NCBI GenBank assembly: GCA_964523105.1
Contig: CAZFZN010000005.1
Coordinates: 62,001 to 126,000, forward strand
DNA length: 64,000 nucleotides
Reading direction: 5' to 3'
Source: V1-33 sp964523105
Lineage (GTDB): Bacteria > Verrucomicrobiota > Verrucomicrobiia > Verrucomicrobiales > V1-33
Both the position numbers and the translations under genes were made by a program. A model generated the notes under the pieces. The model searched no databases and had not been told where the DNA came from. It saw nothing but the letters and a program-made list of their open reading frames with translations. This document shows, piece by piece, positions 1 through 7,836 of the stretch; the stretch's first letter is position 1; each line of letters begins with the position of its first letter.

Positions 1-2136
1 GCGGAGGAAGTAAAAGGCAGTGCCCTCAGTCGAAAGGAGACGTGGCAGGTGACGCTCGCGGCCTGCCGACAGGTGGGGCGGCCTATCTTCTTTGCGATGG
101 CGATCATCATCCTTGCGTTCGTGCCCGTATTTGCGCTCACCGGGCAGGAAGGCAAGCTCTTCCACCCGCTGGCCTTCACCAAGACTTTCGCCATGATCGG
201 TTCCACGCTGCTGGCAGTGACCGCGGTGCCAGTGCTTTGTTCCCTTCTCGTGCGCGGGCCGTTTCATGCCGAGAAGGACAACATCATCATGCGCTTCCTG
301 CTGCGCCTTTATGATCCCGCCCTCAACTGGGCGCTCAATCACCGGCGCACCATAATCGGCATAGCCATGACCATTCTGGCGTGCGCGCTGCTTATCGCCT
401 TCGGCCTCCCGCGCAGCACTGTGAAGCAACTGCGCGACAGTGGCTGGCCCCGGCTGGCGCAACTCACCGCAGGCTTCGGCAAGGAATTCATGCCGCCGCT
501 CAATGAAGGCAGCCTGCTCTACATGCCGGTGCTCATGCCAAAGACCGGTCTCAAGGAAATCCAGCGCGTGATGTCGTGGCAGGATCAAATCATCAGCCAA
601 ATCCCGGAGGTGGCGACAGTGGCCGGCAAACTCGGACGCTTTGAAACCGCCACCGATCCCGCACCCACCGAGATGCTGGAAACCACCATCATGCTCAAGC
701 CCGAGTATGTGCCTGACGGACGCTTTATGGTGAAGCGCAATCCCGAGTGGAGAGACGGCATGACGCTCGAAAAGTTGAAAGCCGAGATCACCGAGAAAAT
801 GCGGCTCCCCGGCTATGTGCCCGCGTTATTGCAGCCTATCGAAAACCGTATCCTCATGCTCTACACGGGCATCCGTGCTCAGGTGGGCGTCAAGATTTAC
901 GGAGACAATTTGGATCAACTCCAACAGAAGGCGTTTGAGGTGGAACGCATGGTCAACGGCATCGAAGGTGCCACCGGCGTTTCTCCTTCCCGTGTGCAGG
1001 GCAAGCCCTATCTTAATATCAAAGTGGATCGTCACGCCATCGCCCGCTACGGCCTTAGCGTGCGCGACGTGCTGGATGCCGTGGAAGTTGCCACCGGCGG
1101 CAAGAACGTCAGCACTACCATCGAAGGGCGCGAACGCTATCCTATCCAAGTGCGCGTGGAGCGGGGCGAACGCGATGATCTCGAAAAGCTCAGCCGGCTG
1201 CTCATCGCGACCCGCCCCAATATGAACACACCCGCGCCAGCCGCTCAGGCTCCCGGTGGAGCAATGGCCGGCGGAGGCATGGGTGGAGGTAATTCACCAC
1301 CGGCGGCACCGGGAGCGATGTCCCCAACGGCTTCGACAGCGACCGCTATTCCGCTGGGTATGGTTGCCAAAATCACGCGCGAGGTCGGAGCCAATGAAAT
1401 CGCTTCCGAAAACGGACGGCTCCGCGCCTATGTGCAGGCCAATGTGCAGGATCGGGATCTCGGCGGGTTCGTTCAGGAGATCGAACAGAAGCTCAAGACA
1501 ATGGAGTGGCAGGGCATGACGTGGCGCATGACCGGCGAATATGAAAACCAGCGCCGGTTCGTGCAGACAATGACGCTCGTTTTTCCCATCGTGCTTCTCA
1601 TCATCTTCGTGCTGCTCTACCTTGTCTATCACAGCGCGCTGGAGGCGGCGCATGTCATGCTTGCCGTCCCCTTCGCGCTCAGTGGCGGTGTTTTTCTGCA
1701 ATACCTGCTGGGCTACAACTTCAACGGAGCCGTGTGGGTTGGCTACATCGCGCTGTTTGGCACGGCGGTGCAGACGGGCGTGGTCATGGTGGTCTATCTG
1801 GAGGAAACAGTGAAAGCTCGCATGGCCGAAAAGGGAGCCGCCTTCACGCGGGCCGATCTAGTGCAGGCAGTGAAAGACGGTGCGCGTCTCCGCCTGCGGC
1901 CCAAAGTAATGACCGTGGCCACCATCGTGGCCAGTCTGCTGCCCATCATGTGGAGTCATCGTCAGGGGGCGGAAGTCATGAAGCCGCTCGCCACTCCCGT
2001 TATCGGCGGCATGATCTCCAGTCTCATTCACATCCTCATCGTCACGCCCGTCATTTTCCTTTGGCTCCGGGGCCGTGAATTGAGTAGGGGGCATCTCCAA
2101 AAAAGCCTCCACACACCGGACGCCGGGGAGGTTTGA
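1..2136 (+). CDS. cusA: Heavy-metal efflux RND pump, CusA/CzcA family (5' truncated by window)
   Basis: This is the C-terminal two thirds of an inner-membrane RND proton/metal antiporter, the pump of a tripartite efflux complex exporting Cu/Ag or divalent cations. The frame is open from base 1, so the start lies outside the window. Visible are the TM block with FFAMAIIILAFVPVFALTGQ, the periplasmic porter segment with VGVKIYGDN, and the late TM block with LRLRPKVMTVATIVASLLPI, which matches the conserved CusA region. An unusual Gly/Met/Ala/Pro-rich insert of about 45 residues (about 1220-1355) lies in the second periplasmic half, where family members normally have a short loop. It is followed by metal-linked lipoprotein, sensor and sigma genes on the same strand, so it probably belongs to one resistance module. 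Whether the substrate is Cu/Ag or Zn/Co/Cd cannot be decided here. Confidence 0.9.
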   Translation, partial: AEEVKGSALSRKETWQVTLAACRQVGRPIFFAMAIIILAFVPVFALTGQEGKLFHPLAFTKTFAMIGSTLLAVTAVPVLCSLLVRGPFHAEKDNIIMRFLLRLYDPALNWALNHRRTIIGIAMTILACALLIAFGLPRSTVKQLRDSGWPRLAQLTAGFGKEFMPPLNEGSLLYMPVLMPKTGLKEIQRVMSWQDQIISQIPEVATVAGKLGRFETATDPAPTEMLETTIMLKPEYVPDGRFMVKRNPEWRDGMTLEKLKAEITEKMRLPGYVPALLQPIENRILMLYTGIRAQVGVKIYGDNLDQLQQKAFEVERMVNGIEGATGVSPSRVQGKPYLNIKVDRHAIARYGLSVRDVLDAVEVATGGKNVSTTIEGRERYPIQVRVERGERDDLEKLSRLLIATRPNMNTPAPAAQAPGGAMAGGGMGGGNSPPAAPGAMSPTASTATAIPLGMVAKITREVGANEIASENGRLRAYVQANVQDRDLGGFVQEIEQKLKTMEWQGMTWRMTGEYENQRRFVQTMTLVFPIVLLIIFVLLYLVYHSALEAAHVMLAVPFALSGGVFLQYLLGYNFNGAVWVGYIALFGTAVQTGVVMVVYLEETVKARMAEKGAAFTRADLVQAVKDGARLRLRPKVMTVATIVASLLPIMWSHRQGAEVMKPLATPVIGGMISSLIHILIVTPVIFLWLRGRELSRGHLQKSLHTPDAGEV

Positions 2137-2219
2137 AAAATTTTGCGGGATTCTCCTCTCCCCGCCGTAAGCGCCGTAGAGGAACTCATCCCTCATACCA
2201 ACGCCAACCATTCACCGCC

Positions 2220-2495
2220 ATGAACCGCCGCCAACTCTTCGCCTCCATCCTCCTCACTGCCTTGCTTTCAGCCTGCAATTCCGGGGCTGCCGACAAGCCG
2301 AAGCCGAAAGCCAAACCCTACCCGCTCGAAACCTGTATCATTTCCGGCGAGAAGCTGGGCAGCATGGGCAAGCCTGTTGTCTTTGAATACAAGGAACAGG
2401 AAATCAAACTCTGCTGCAAATCCTGCCGTGCCAAATTCGACAAAGACGCCGACACCTTCCTGAAAAAGATTCAGGATGGCGGCAAGAAAAACTAA
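2220..2495 (+). CDS. Small lipoprotein with YHS/TRASH-like Cys motif
   Basis: A 91-residue protein with a lipoprotein signal (MNRRQLFAS..., lipobox LLSAC with Cys19). After a Lys/Pro linker comes a compact domain with TCIISGEKLG and then CCKSCRAKF. This arrangement is typical of YHS/TRASH-like metal-binding domains found beside heavy-metal transporters. It starts 84 bases after the RND pump gene, in the same direction, which supports a role as a periplasmic metal chaperone or scavenger for the pump. The ATG at 2220 is chosen because it begins the signal peptide; the frame is open further upstream but gives no sensible N-terminus. Metal specificity is not readable. Confidence 0.75.
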   Translation: MNRRQLFASILLTALLSACNSGAADKPKPKAKPYPLETCIISGEKLGSMGKPVVFEYKEQEIKLCCKSCRAKFDKDADTFLKKIQDGGKKN

Positions 2496-2557
2496 CCGTG
2501 CCCAATGTGCCCGGCCCCCACCGTCGCGGGGCCGGGCCATGAAGCCACTCTCTCACC

Positions 2558-2890
2558 ATGAAAAACGAACTTCCCGACGATCAACTCAACAGCCTGCTGC
2601 GCGAGTGGACAGTGGATGCCGAACCCCAGCCTCGCTTCGCCGATGGCGTGTGGAATCGCATCTCCCAGCGTGAGGCTGATGCGGAAGCCGCGAGTTTGCC
2701 TGCCCGCTGGCGGCGCTGGATGAGCGCACTCCTAACACCGCGCAGTGGCTTCGCATGGGGTGCCACCGCAGCTCTAGCCATCACGCTGACATCCGCATGG
2801 TTGGGGCACCAGAGCGCCGACACTGCTGCCTCAGCTCCTACTGCTGAGAATTACTTGGCTTCAGTGGACCCATACCGCATGACGCCATGA
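2558..2890 (+). CDS. Putative single-TM anti-sigma factor (CnrY-like role)
   Basis: A 110-residue protein with an acidic cytoplasmic N-terminus (LREWTVDAEPQPRFADGVWNRI) and one hydrophobic segment near residues 67-84 (FAWGATAALAITLTSAWLG). A short outer tail follows. The N-terminus is of the kind seen in small anti-sigma partners of ECF factors in Verrucomicrobiota. The position inside a module with a metal-sensor-like protein and an ECF sigma gene suggests it holds the sigma factor at the membrane. No zinc-binding anti-sigma HxxxCxxC motif is present. The function is inferred from topology and neighbours only. Confidence 0.55.
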   Translation: MKNELPDDQLNSLLREWTVDAEPQPRFADGVWNRISQREADAEAASLPARWRRWMSALLTPRSGFAWGATAALAITLTSAWLGHQSADTAASAPTAENYLASVDPYRMTP

Positions 2891-2974
2891 AGCGTCAGTC
2901 CCTCAAACGCAACTTTCCCTGCCACATGACCGGGCCTGTAAACAAACAAACGCGAACAAACAAAACTACACCAT

Positions 2975-3139
2975 ATGAAACTCAAAGCACGCTTCCTGAT
3001 TTTGGCCGGCAGCCTAGGCCTTATGACTTTGTTGTCCTCCTGTCAAACCAATGGCAACCCTCCCGTAAGCAATACTCATGAGATGGGAGGCCCCCGAACG
3101 CCCCGGATGGACAATAGCCTCATGCCGGGCCGTAACTAA
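2975..3139 (+). CDS. Very small lipoprotein, 54 residues
   Basis: A short ORF starting ATGAAACTCAAAGCACGC. It encodes a signal peptide with a lipobox (MTLLSSCQTN, Cys23) and a short Pro/Gly/Met-containing tail ending at TAA 3137-3139. It sits between the anti-sigma candidate and the metal-sensor-like gene, on the same strand. Nothing identifies a function; the Met and His residues in the tail could bind metal, but that is a guess. A longer overlapping frame at 2887-3081 lacks any signal or domain and was not preferred. Confidence 0.55.
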   Translation: MKLKARFLILAGSLGLMTLLSSCQTNGNPPVSNTHEMGGPRTPRMDNSLMPGRN

Positions 3140-3192
3140 GATGCGGCGCAAGTGAGGACAGATAGCGGTATGGACACTACAACCCCAAAGCC

Positions 3193-3654
3193 ATGAAGCC
3201 GATCTACTGGTTGCTTGTCATTCCCATACTGGCCGGCGCGGCCTTTTTCGCCAGCCGGCAGATGCACAGGGCAGAGGATCATCCGGTGAAGCCGGGGCGG
3301 GAGGAAATGCTCATGTCCGCCACCCCGGAAGGCGGCCTGCTCTGGCTCAAGACGGAATTCCACCTCAGCGATGCCGAATACGAACGCATCAGCACCATGC
3401 ACGAGAATTACCTCCCCGGCTGCATGGAGCGCTGCAAGGAGATCGCCCGCGTGCGCACGGAGTTCTTCGCACTCATCAAGCAGAGCAAATCCGTCACCCC
3501 CGAGGTGAAAGCCCTGCTGGACGAATCAGCCCGTCTGCGCGCCCGGTGCAGCGAACTGATGCTGGCCCATTTCTACGAAGTGGCCGCTGCCATGCCCCCG
3601 GAAGCCGCCACCCGCTATCTCGAATGGGTCACGCAGGAAACGCTCATGGATTGA
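3193..3654 (+). CDS. Periplasmic heavy-metal sensor-like protein (CnrX/ZraP-like)
   Basis: A 153-residue protein with an N-terminal membrane anchor (residues 4-20, YWLLVIPILAGAAFFA) and a helical periplasmic domain. The potential metal ligands are His70, Cys77 and Cys81 (H-x6-C-x3-C within MHENYLPGCMERC), with Cys119 and His126 further on. Size, topology and alpha-helical character fit the CnrX/Spy/ZraP-like family that senses metal and releases an ECF sigma factor through a membrane anti-sigma. It is followed 9 bases later by an ECF sigma gene and preceded by a one-TM protein, which matches the parts of the Cupriavidus CnrYXH system. The Cys-rich site differs from the His/Met site of classical CnrX, so the metal may differ. 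Confidence 0.65.
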   Translation: MKPIYWLLVIPILAGAAFFASRQMHRAEDHPVKPGREEMLMSATPEGGLLWLKTEFHLSDAEYERISTMHENYLPGCMERCKEIARVRTEFFALIKQSKSVTPEVKALLDESARLRARCSELMLAHFYEVAAAMPPEAATRYLEWVTQETLMD

Positions 3655-3663
3655 CCCGACTCC

Positions 3664-4269
3664 ATGAGCAGCAGCGCCACACAGACCGATCACGCCGCAG
3701 ACGCTGCCGACATGGCCCGGCTGCGCGCAGGACAGGCCGAAGCGCTCGATACTCTCATGCAGCGCCACCAGACCCGGCTTCTCCACTGGCTCATCCGTCT
3801 CACCGGAAATGAAACCATCGCTGAAGATACGGCTCAGGACACCTTTGTCCGCGTCTTTGAAAAGTGCGCGCAGTTCAAGCCCGGTGCCAAGTTCACCAAC
3901 TGGCTCTACACTATCGCCGCCAATCTGGTGCGGGATGCCAAACGATTTGCCGGCCGTCACCCGCACATTTCATTGGAATCCGAGAGCACCCCCGGTGCGG
4001 ATGATGCCCCGGCCAGCCGTCTCCCCGACAAGTCCGCCCTCCCCTCCGCCGCCTGCGAACTCAATGAGCGCGCCGCCGCCGTGCGCCGCGCCATCGCCGC
4101 CCTGCCCGATGACCTGCGCGTCGCCCTCACCCTCGCCGAATACGAAGACCGCGGCATGGCGGACATCGCAGAGATCACGCAAAGCAGCATCAAAGCTGTC
4201 GAATCCCGCCTCTACCGCGCGCGGAAGGAATTGCGCACCTCCCTCGCCGCATGGATGGCGATGGCTTGA
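3664..4269 (+). CDS. ECF-type RNA polymerase sigma factor
   Basis: A 201-residue sigma-70 family protein. Region 2 is clear (ETIAEDTAQDTFVRVFEKC, then FTNWLYTIAANLVRDAKR). Region 4 is clear too (IAALPDDLRVALTLAEYED... IAEITQSSIKAVESRLYRAR). The region 2-4 linker is longer than usual and Pro/Ala-rich. It lies 9 bases after the metal-sensor-like gene, so the two are co-transcribed and the factor probably drives the local metal-resistance genes when metal is present. The ATG at 3664 overlaps no other gene and leaves a short polar N-terminus. Confidence 0.9.
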   Translation: MSSSATQTDHAADAADMARLRAGQAEALDTLMQRHQTRLLHWLIRLTGNETIAEDTAQDTFVRVFEKCAQFKPGAKFTNWLYTIAANLVRDAKRFAGRHPHISLESESTPGADDAPASRLPDKSALPSAACELNERAAAVRRAIAALPDDLRVALTLAEYEDRGMADIAEITQSSIKAVESRLYRARKELRTSLAAWMAMA

Positions 4270-4315
4270 GCGCAGATTGTGCATCCACCGGACGGGAACC
4301 GCTCCCGGCTGCGGC

Positions 4316-4789
4316 TTACTTTCCAGAAGTTACCTGCACGATGGCATTCTCGACAAACCGAACGAAGTCCACATCATGCAGCTTCTTTCGCTGCTGCCAT
4401 ATATGGTTCGGAATGGGCAGCCGGTAGAAGCTGCCGACATCCATGCCGAGTCCTTCCGGTGGCGTGATTTCTCCGCGCCGGATGGCCTGATACCAACAGT
4501 TGAGGTGAAGGATGAGCAGGTTCACGAACAACGATTCGTCGCGCGTGGGTGGCTGCTTTTTGAGGTCTGCCTTCGGATCGCGGATGCGCGATAGGTGCGG
4601 CTTGTCGTAAAACCTCTCCCAAATGTCACGATGCTGCGCTGTGAGCGAGATCAGATTGGCGACATGCCGGGAGCGAGAGTCGCGCCGCAGGGTGACGCCG
4701 GTAAAAAGGAGGCTGCCGATGATACCGGCAGATTCAAGCAGGCTGGTCGCGTGAGTTGTGATCCAGTGCAGGATTCCCATCCCGCACAT
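4316..4789 (-). CDS. Hypothetical protein with one N-terminal membrane segment
   Basis: A 157-residue protein that starts MCGMGILHWITTHATSLLES; the second Met (4780) is an equally possible start. One hydrophobic stretch near residues 17-32 is followed by a soluble domain rich in Arg, His and Trp (HRDIWERFYDKP, LHLNCWYQAIRRGE). The arrangement is typical of small uncharacterised membrane-anchored proteins found in genomic islands. It is convergent with the ECF sigma gene and 17 bases downstream of the neighbouring minus-strand gene, so those two may share a transcript. No family could be named. Confidence 0.6.
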   Translation of the reverse strand: MCGMGILHWITTHATSLLESAGIIGSLLFTGVTLRRDSRSRHVANLISLTAQHRDIWERFYDKPHLSRIRDPKADLKKQPPTRDESLFVNLLILHLNCWYQAIRRGEITPPEGLGMDVGSFYRLPIPNHIWQQRKKLHDVDFVRFVENAIVQVTSGK

Positions 4790-4806
4790 TGTAACACGAA
4801 CCCAAC

Positions 4807-5058
4807 CTACAGTGAATCCGGGATGTCCCGTTTGGCGAGAACAAGCGTGCGCCGCGGAACCCGGACGATGGTTTCGTCGGCTCCACAGCCAGCACCGGGC
4901 ACGGCAAAGAGTCTGCTTTTTGCAGAAGCAGTGATGTCCATCCCGATGATGGCGAAGTCGCCGTCATCGAGTTCAAGAATGTCAGGGCAGCCGTCGGCAG
5001 CGGCGGTTTTGAAGCCGCCTTCATGTGGGTCGGGACCAATGCGTCGGAGGAAGTTCAT
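4807..5058 (-). CDS. Small hypothetical protein, 83 residues
   Basis: Encodes MNFLRRIGPDPHEGG..., with a hydrophobic/acidic core CPDILELDDGDFAIIGMDIT and a C-terminal VRVPRRTLVLAKRDIPDSL. Similar small proteins with a 'DGDFAIIG.DIT' core and a terminal 'R.TL..A..DIP' occur in other bacteria without a known role. It is transcribed divergently from the XRE regulator at 5137. The two CTAC-N4-GTAG sites between them may therefore control both genes. The start at 5058 is the only ATG near the N-terminus. Confidence 0.6.
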   Translation of the reverse strand: MNFLRRIGPDPHEGGFKTAAADGCPDILELDDGDFAIIGMDITASAKSRLFAVPGAGCGADETIVRVPRRTLVLAKRDIPDSL

Positions 5059-5085
5059 GGTGTCGAATGGGATGGTAGAGGCTGC

Positions 5086-5138
5086 ACGCTACAAGTGTAG
5101 CGTCGTCAGGGCAAGGGGATTTCCTACATTCGTAGCGT
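5086..5138. promoter_or_regulatory. Paired operator for the XRE regulator
   Basis: Two 18-bp sites share the pattern NNN-CTAC-N4-GTAG-CGT: ACGCTACAAGTGTAGCGT (5086-5103, arms of 8 perfectly complementary) and TTCCTACATTCGTAGCGT (5121-5138). They start 35 bases apart and occupy the divergent intergenic space. The second overlaps the GTG start codon of the XRE gene. This is the layout expected for autorepression by a dimeric helix-turn-helix protein. Binding is inferred, not shown. Confidence 0.6.
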
Positions 5139-5427
5139 GCCTAAAAAATCCACCCTCAGTATTGAACTCTGTGAATCGCTCCGCGTAGTCTTACGTGAAG
5201 CGAGAGAAGCCGCGGGATTGTCTCTCGGGGATGTGGCGGCTTTGTCGGGATTGAACCGTCAGGCGATTGCCTTCATCGAACAGGGCAAACGTCGTCCTAC
5301 TGCGGAAACCTTCGTCCGTTTGGCATTCGCACTTGGACTGCGTCCGTCAGAAGCATGGAAAAGAGCGGAGGATGCTTTGCCAACTCGTGATTGGAAAGCC
5401 TATACAACACATCGGGACAGCCGTTGA
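5137..5427 (+). CDS. XRE-family helix-turn-helix regulator
   Basis: A 96-residue Cro/CI-type HTH protein. The DNA-binding region is REAREAAGLSLGDVAALSG then LNRQAIAFIEQGKRRPTAET, in residues about 19-55. The GTG at 5137 is the start because it lies inside the operator pair and gives a standard short N-terminus; no ATG is available. It precedes a three-gene operon (5461-11657) by 33 bases and probably controls that operon as well as itself. A short Trp/Arg-rich C-terminal extension may dimerise. No metallopeptidase or toxin domain is attached. Confidence 0.85.
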   Translation: MPKKSTLSIELCESLRVVLREAREAAGLSLGDVAALSGLNRQAIAFIEQGKRRPTAETFVRLAFALGLRPSEAWKRAEDALPTRDWKAYTTHRDSR

Positions 5428-5460
5428 CCAACTCCTCACTTACCTTTTCAAATTGATGCC

Positions 5461-7830
5461 ATGAACGCTATGCCTCCGCTCCCCGTGAATCAGCGCAGAC
5501 GCGCTGATCTCGTGTGCCTTGCGATGGGAGTGCTTGCATTCGCGCTGGCGGTTCCGGTCACCGGCTCGATTTCGTCGCTCCGGCTGCCCGGTTTGATGGT
5601 GCTCGCTGCTGTGACGTTTGTCGCGGGTTTGGCAGGTATGCTTGCCGTTCGCTTGTCGGGGAGGACTCCTTCCGATACAGGCTGGCAGGCCGCGCGCTTG
5701 GGAGCTAGAGCGGGGCTGTTCGCCTCCCTATTGAGTGCGGGGATGACCGTCCTAGCGGCGCGACTGGCGGATGCGCCAAGTTTGTTGGCCATCTGGCTTT
5801 CGGCTCCCTTGTGCATCCTGCCGGGTGCGCTGGCCGGAATGGCTGGAGCTTCGCTCGGTGTCAGGTTGGCTCCCCCTCCGACCGCCGGACAAGAGGAGGA
5901 AGCTGCGCCTATCGTCACTTCAGGTGGCATTTCGTGGTGGGCTCTGCCGATTTGGGGGCTGGCGCTATTTGGGCTGCTCTCACCTTTCTACATCCGATCT
6001 TGGAGGGGGTATTTCCCTCTTCCTCCGCCGGTTATCGAAGCGCCTCCGCCACCGCCGCCGGCACCAGTCGAGATCCCGAAGCCCTCCATTCCACTGCCGC
6101 CACCGCGACCAACTTTCGAGTTCACTCCCTCGCCGGAATTGGCAACCACCAAAGCAATGCAGTGGCAAATTTTCGCGCGAAAATCAGTGCCCGAGATTGC
6201 CGGCGACGGCCCGCTCGCACTCTCTTCCGACGGCAGGTGGATTGCGGGACTTGCGGGGGATAACGTAGCATTGATTGACTTGCATAAACTGGAGGTGGAA
6301 TGCCGGTGGCAGCCACGCATGAAGGTTCAGTCGCTCGCCTTTTCGCCCGACAGCCGGCAGCTTTTTCTTGTCAGCAGTGAATCACCGGCGCGCGTAGGCG
6401 TGCTGCGCGTAGAGGGAGTGCGTTCGATTTCTCTCCCCCAGCCGAAAAAACGGATGGTGCCGTCCGCTCCGCCATTCTGGCACAAGGACAAGGAGGTTCT
6501 GTTTCTCAGCAACGGCGACGTACCGCTGGTGCTCAATTTGGATACGCTGGAGATAGATCCCTTGGCCTCTTCTGAGGAGTGGAGAAACCGTCCGGAGGCG
6601 CAACGCACAAAGTTCACGGTGCAGGGACAACCATCATGGCCAGAAAGCCCGACATGGCGTCTCATGCCGGCACAGTTCACGACGGTCACGGAGTTGCCGG
6701 AAGTGGAAGGTTCATTCTCCCGGTGGCCGGAGCGTCATGGATTGGCACTTGCCGCAAGTGACAAGACCGGGACTGCCAACCGCGTGTTTCAGGACATTGA
6801 TATTGAAAAGGGTGATCGCTTCCTTGCATCGCCGGATGGGGCGAAGTTCATCCGGTGCCGCGGCAATACCGCCGAAGTATTCTATTTTGGCCCATCAGAC
6901 AAAGCGCCGCCGTCGGCATGGGAGGTCACGATGCCCGGAAATCCAGACACCTTGGAAGACCTTACGGTGAAGCGGGCAGTTGAGGAGGGACTGCTCTGCG
7001 CGTTCGCCTATCGCCCGCAGATCAATCCTCTGAATGACCGTGTGATTGGCCCCGACCGGAGCCGCGTGCTGGCACTTGTAAGACTGGTGAAATGGGAAGG
7101 CACGCGGGCATTTTTCACAAATTTTCTGGACTCCGGGGAGAGGTTCGGCCCTGTTGTGATAGCCGATCCGCACCGGTGGAGCGGTAGCGAGCCTAAACTG
7201 GTGAGCCTATCCACTCCGCATCGCTGGTGGGCTGAAGCCGGCGCGCCTGCCTCCCCGGTTGAGCCTGCATCGCTTCCGCCGCTGAACAATCAGCCGCAGA
7301 TCGTGACGCGCTTTGAGGATGGTGCCATGCGCATTACGGACATCCGAGAACCGGCTGCCGCACCTCCATCCAAGTCGCCGCCCGTTCCTGACCTTCCGTC
7401 GCAAACGCCACCTGTGTCTGCTGTGGACGGGCCGATATTGGCCATCACTCCAGAGGGCAAACAGGTGGGTGATTTCCTCATGGCGCATCACCGCAAGGCA
7501 GAGAGCGGCAATATCGCAGCCCTGATTGCGGACTACGCCGACCGCGTGCAATTTCTCAAGAACGGCACCGTGGACCGCGCCGTCATCGAGAAGCAGGAAA
7601 CCGCAGACCACGCGCAATACACGCTGGTCAGAGAGAGCATTCCCGACGGCATCAAAATCCGGCCGCTGGGAGATGGACGCTACGAAGCCTATTACAATCT
7701 GCACTCCACGACGACGAGCCGGAAGGATGGTTCCGTCACCAGCAAGATAGTGTCACTTCTCTTAGAGGTGAAATTCATCAATGGTGCTCCGCGGATCGTT
7801 AAGCAGGTGCTCGACAAATCAGCCAAATAA
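5461..7830 (+). CDS. Membrane-anchored beta-propeller protein with NTF2-like C-terminus
   Basis: A 789-residue protein of unknown role. Residues about 15-185 hold around five hydrophobic segments, ending with WWALPIWGLALFGLLSP. A proline-rich stretch follows (about 185-222, with runs such as EAPPPPPPAPVEIPKP). Then comes a WD40/YVTN-like propeller (about 225-640), recognisable from LALSSDGRWIAGLAGD and VQSLAFSPDSRQLFLVSS. The last 130 residues (FLMAHHRKAESGNIAALIADYADRV region) resemble an NTF2/SnoaL-like fold. It is the first gene of an operon with the membrane protein (6-base gap) and the HerA/VirD4-like ATPase. A scaffold or sensor for that ATPase at the membrane is a plausible but unproven role. 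Confidence 0.75.
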   Translation: MNAMPPLPVNQRRRADLVCLAMGVLAFALAVPVTGSISSLRLPGLMVLAAVTFVAGLAGMLAVRLSGRTPSDTGWQAARLGARAGLFASLLSAGMTVLAARLADAPSLLAIWLSAPLCILPGALAGMAGASLGVRLAPPPTAGQEEEAAPIVTSGGISWWALPIWGLALFGLLSPFYIRSWRGYFPLPPPVIEAPPPPPPAPVEIPKPSIPLPPPRPTFEFTPSPELATTKAMQWQIFARKSVPEIAGDGPLALSSDGRWIAGLAGDNVALIDLHKLEVECRWQPRMKVQSLAFSPDSRQLFLVSSESPARVGVLRVEGVRSISLPQPKKRMVPSAPPFWHKDKEVLFLSNGDVPLVLNLDTLEIDPLASSEEWRNRPEAQRTKFTVQGQPSWPESPTWRLMPAQFTTVTELPEVEGSFSRWPERHGLALAASDKTGTANRVFQDIDIEKGDRFLASPDGAKFIRCRGNTAEVFYFGPSDKAPPSAWEVTMPGNPDTLEDLTVKRAVEEGLLCAFAYRPQINPLNDRVIGPDRSRVLALVRLVKWEGTRAFFTNFLDSGERFGPVVIADPHRWSGSEPKLVSLSTPHRWWAEAGAPASPVEPASLPPLNNQPQIVTRFEDGAMRITDIREPAAAPPSKSPPVPDLPSQTPPVSAVDGPILAITPEGKQVGDFLMAHHRKAESGNIAALIADYADRVQFLKNGTVDRAVIEKQETADHAQYTLVRESIPDGIKIRPLGDGRYEAYYNLHSTTTSRKDGSVTSKIVSLLLEVKFINGAPRIVKQVLDKSAK

Positions 7831-7836
7831 CCTGTC

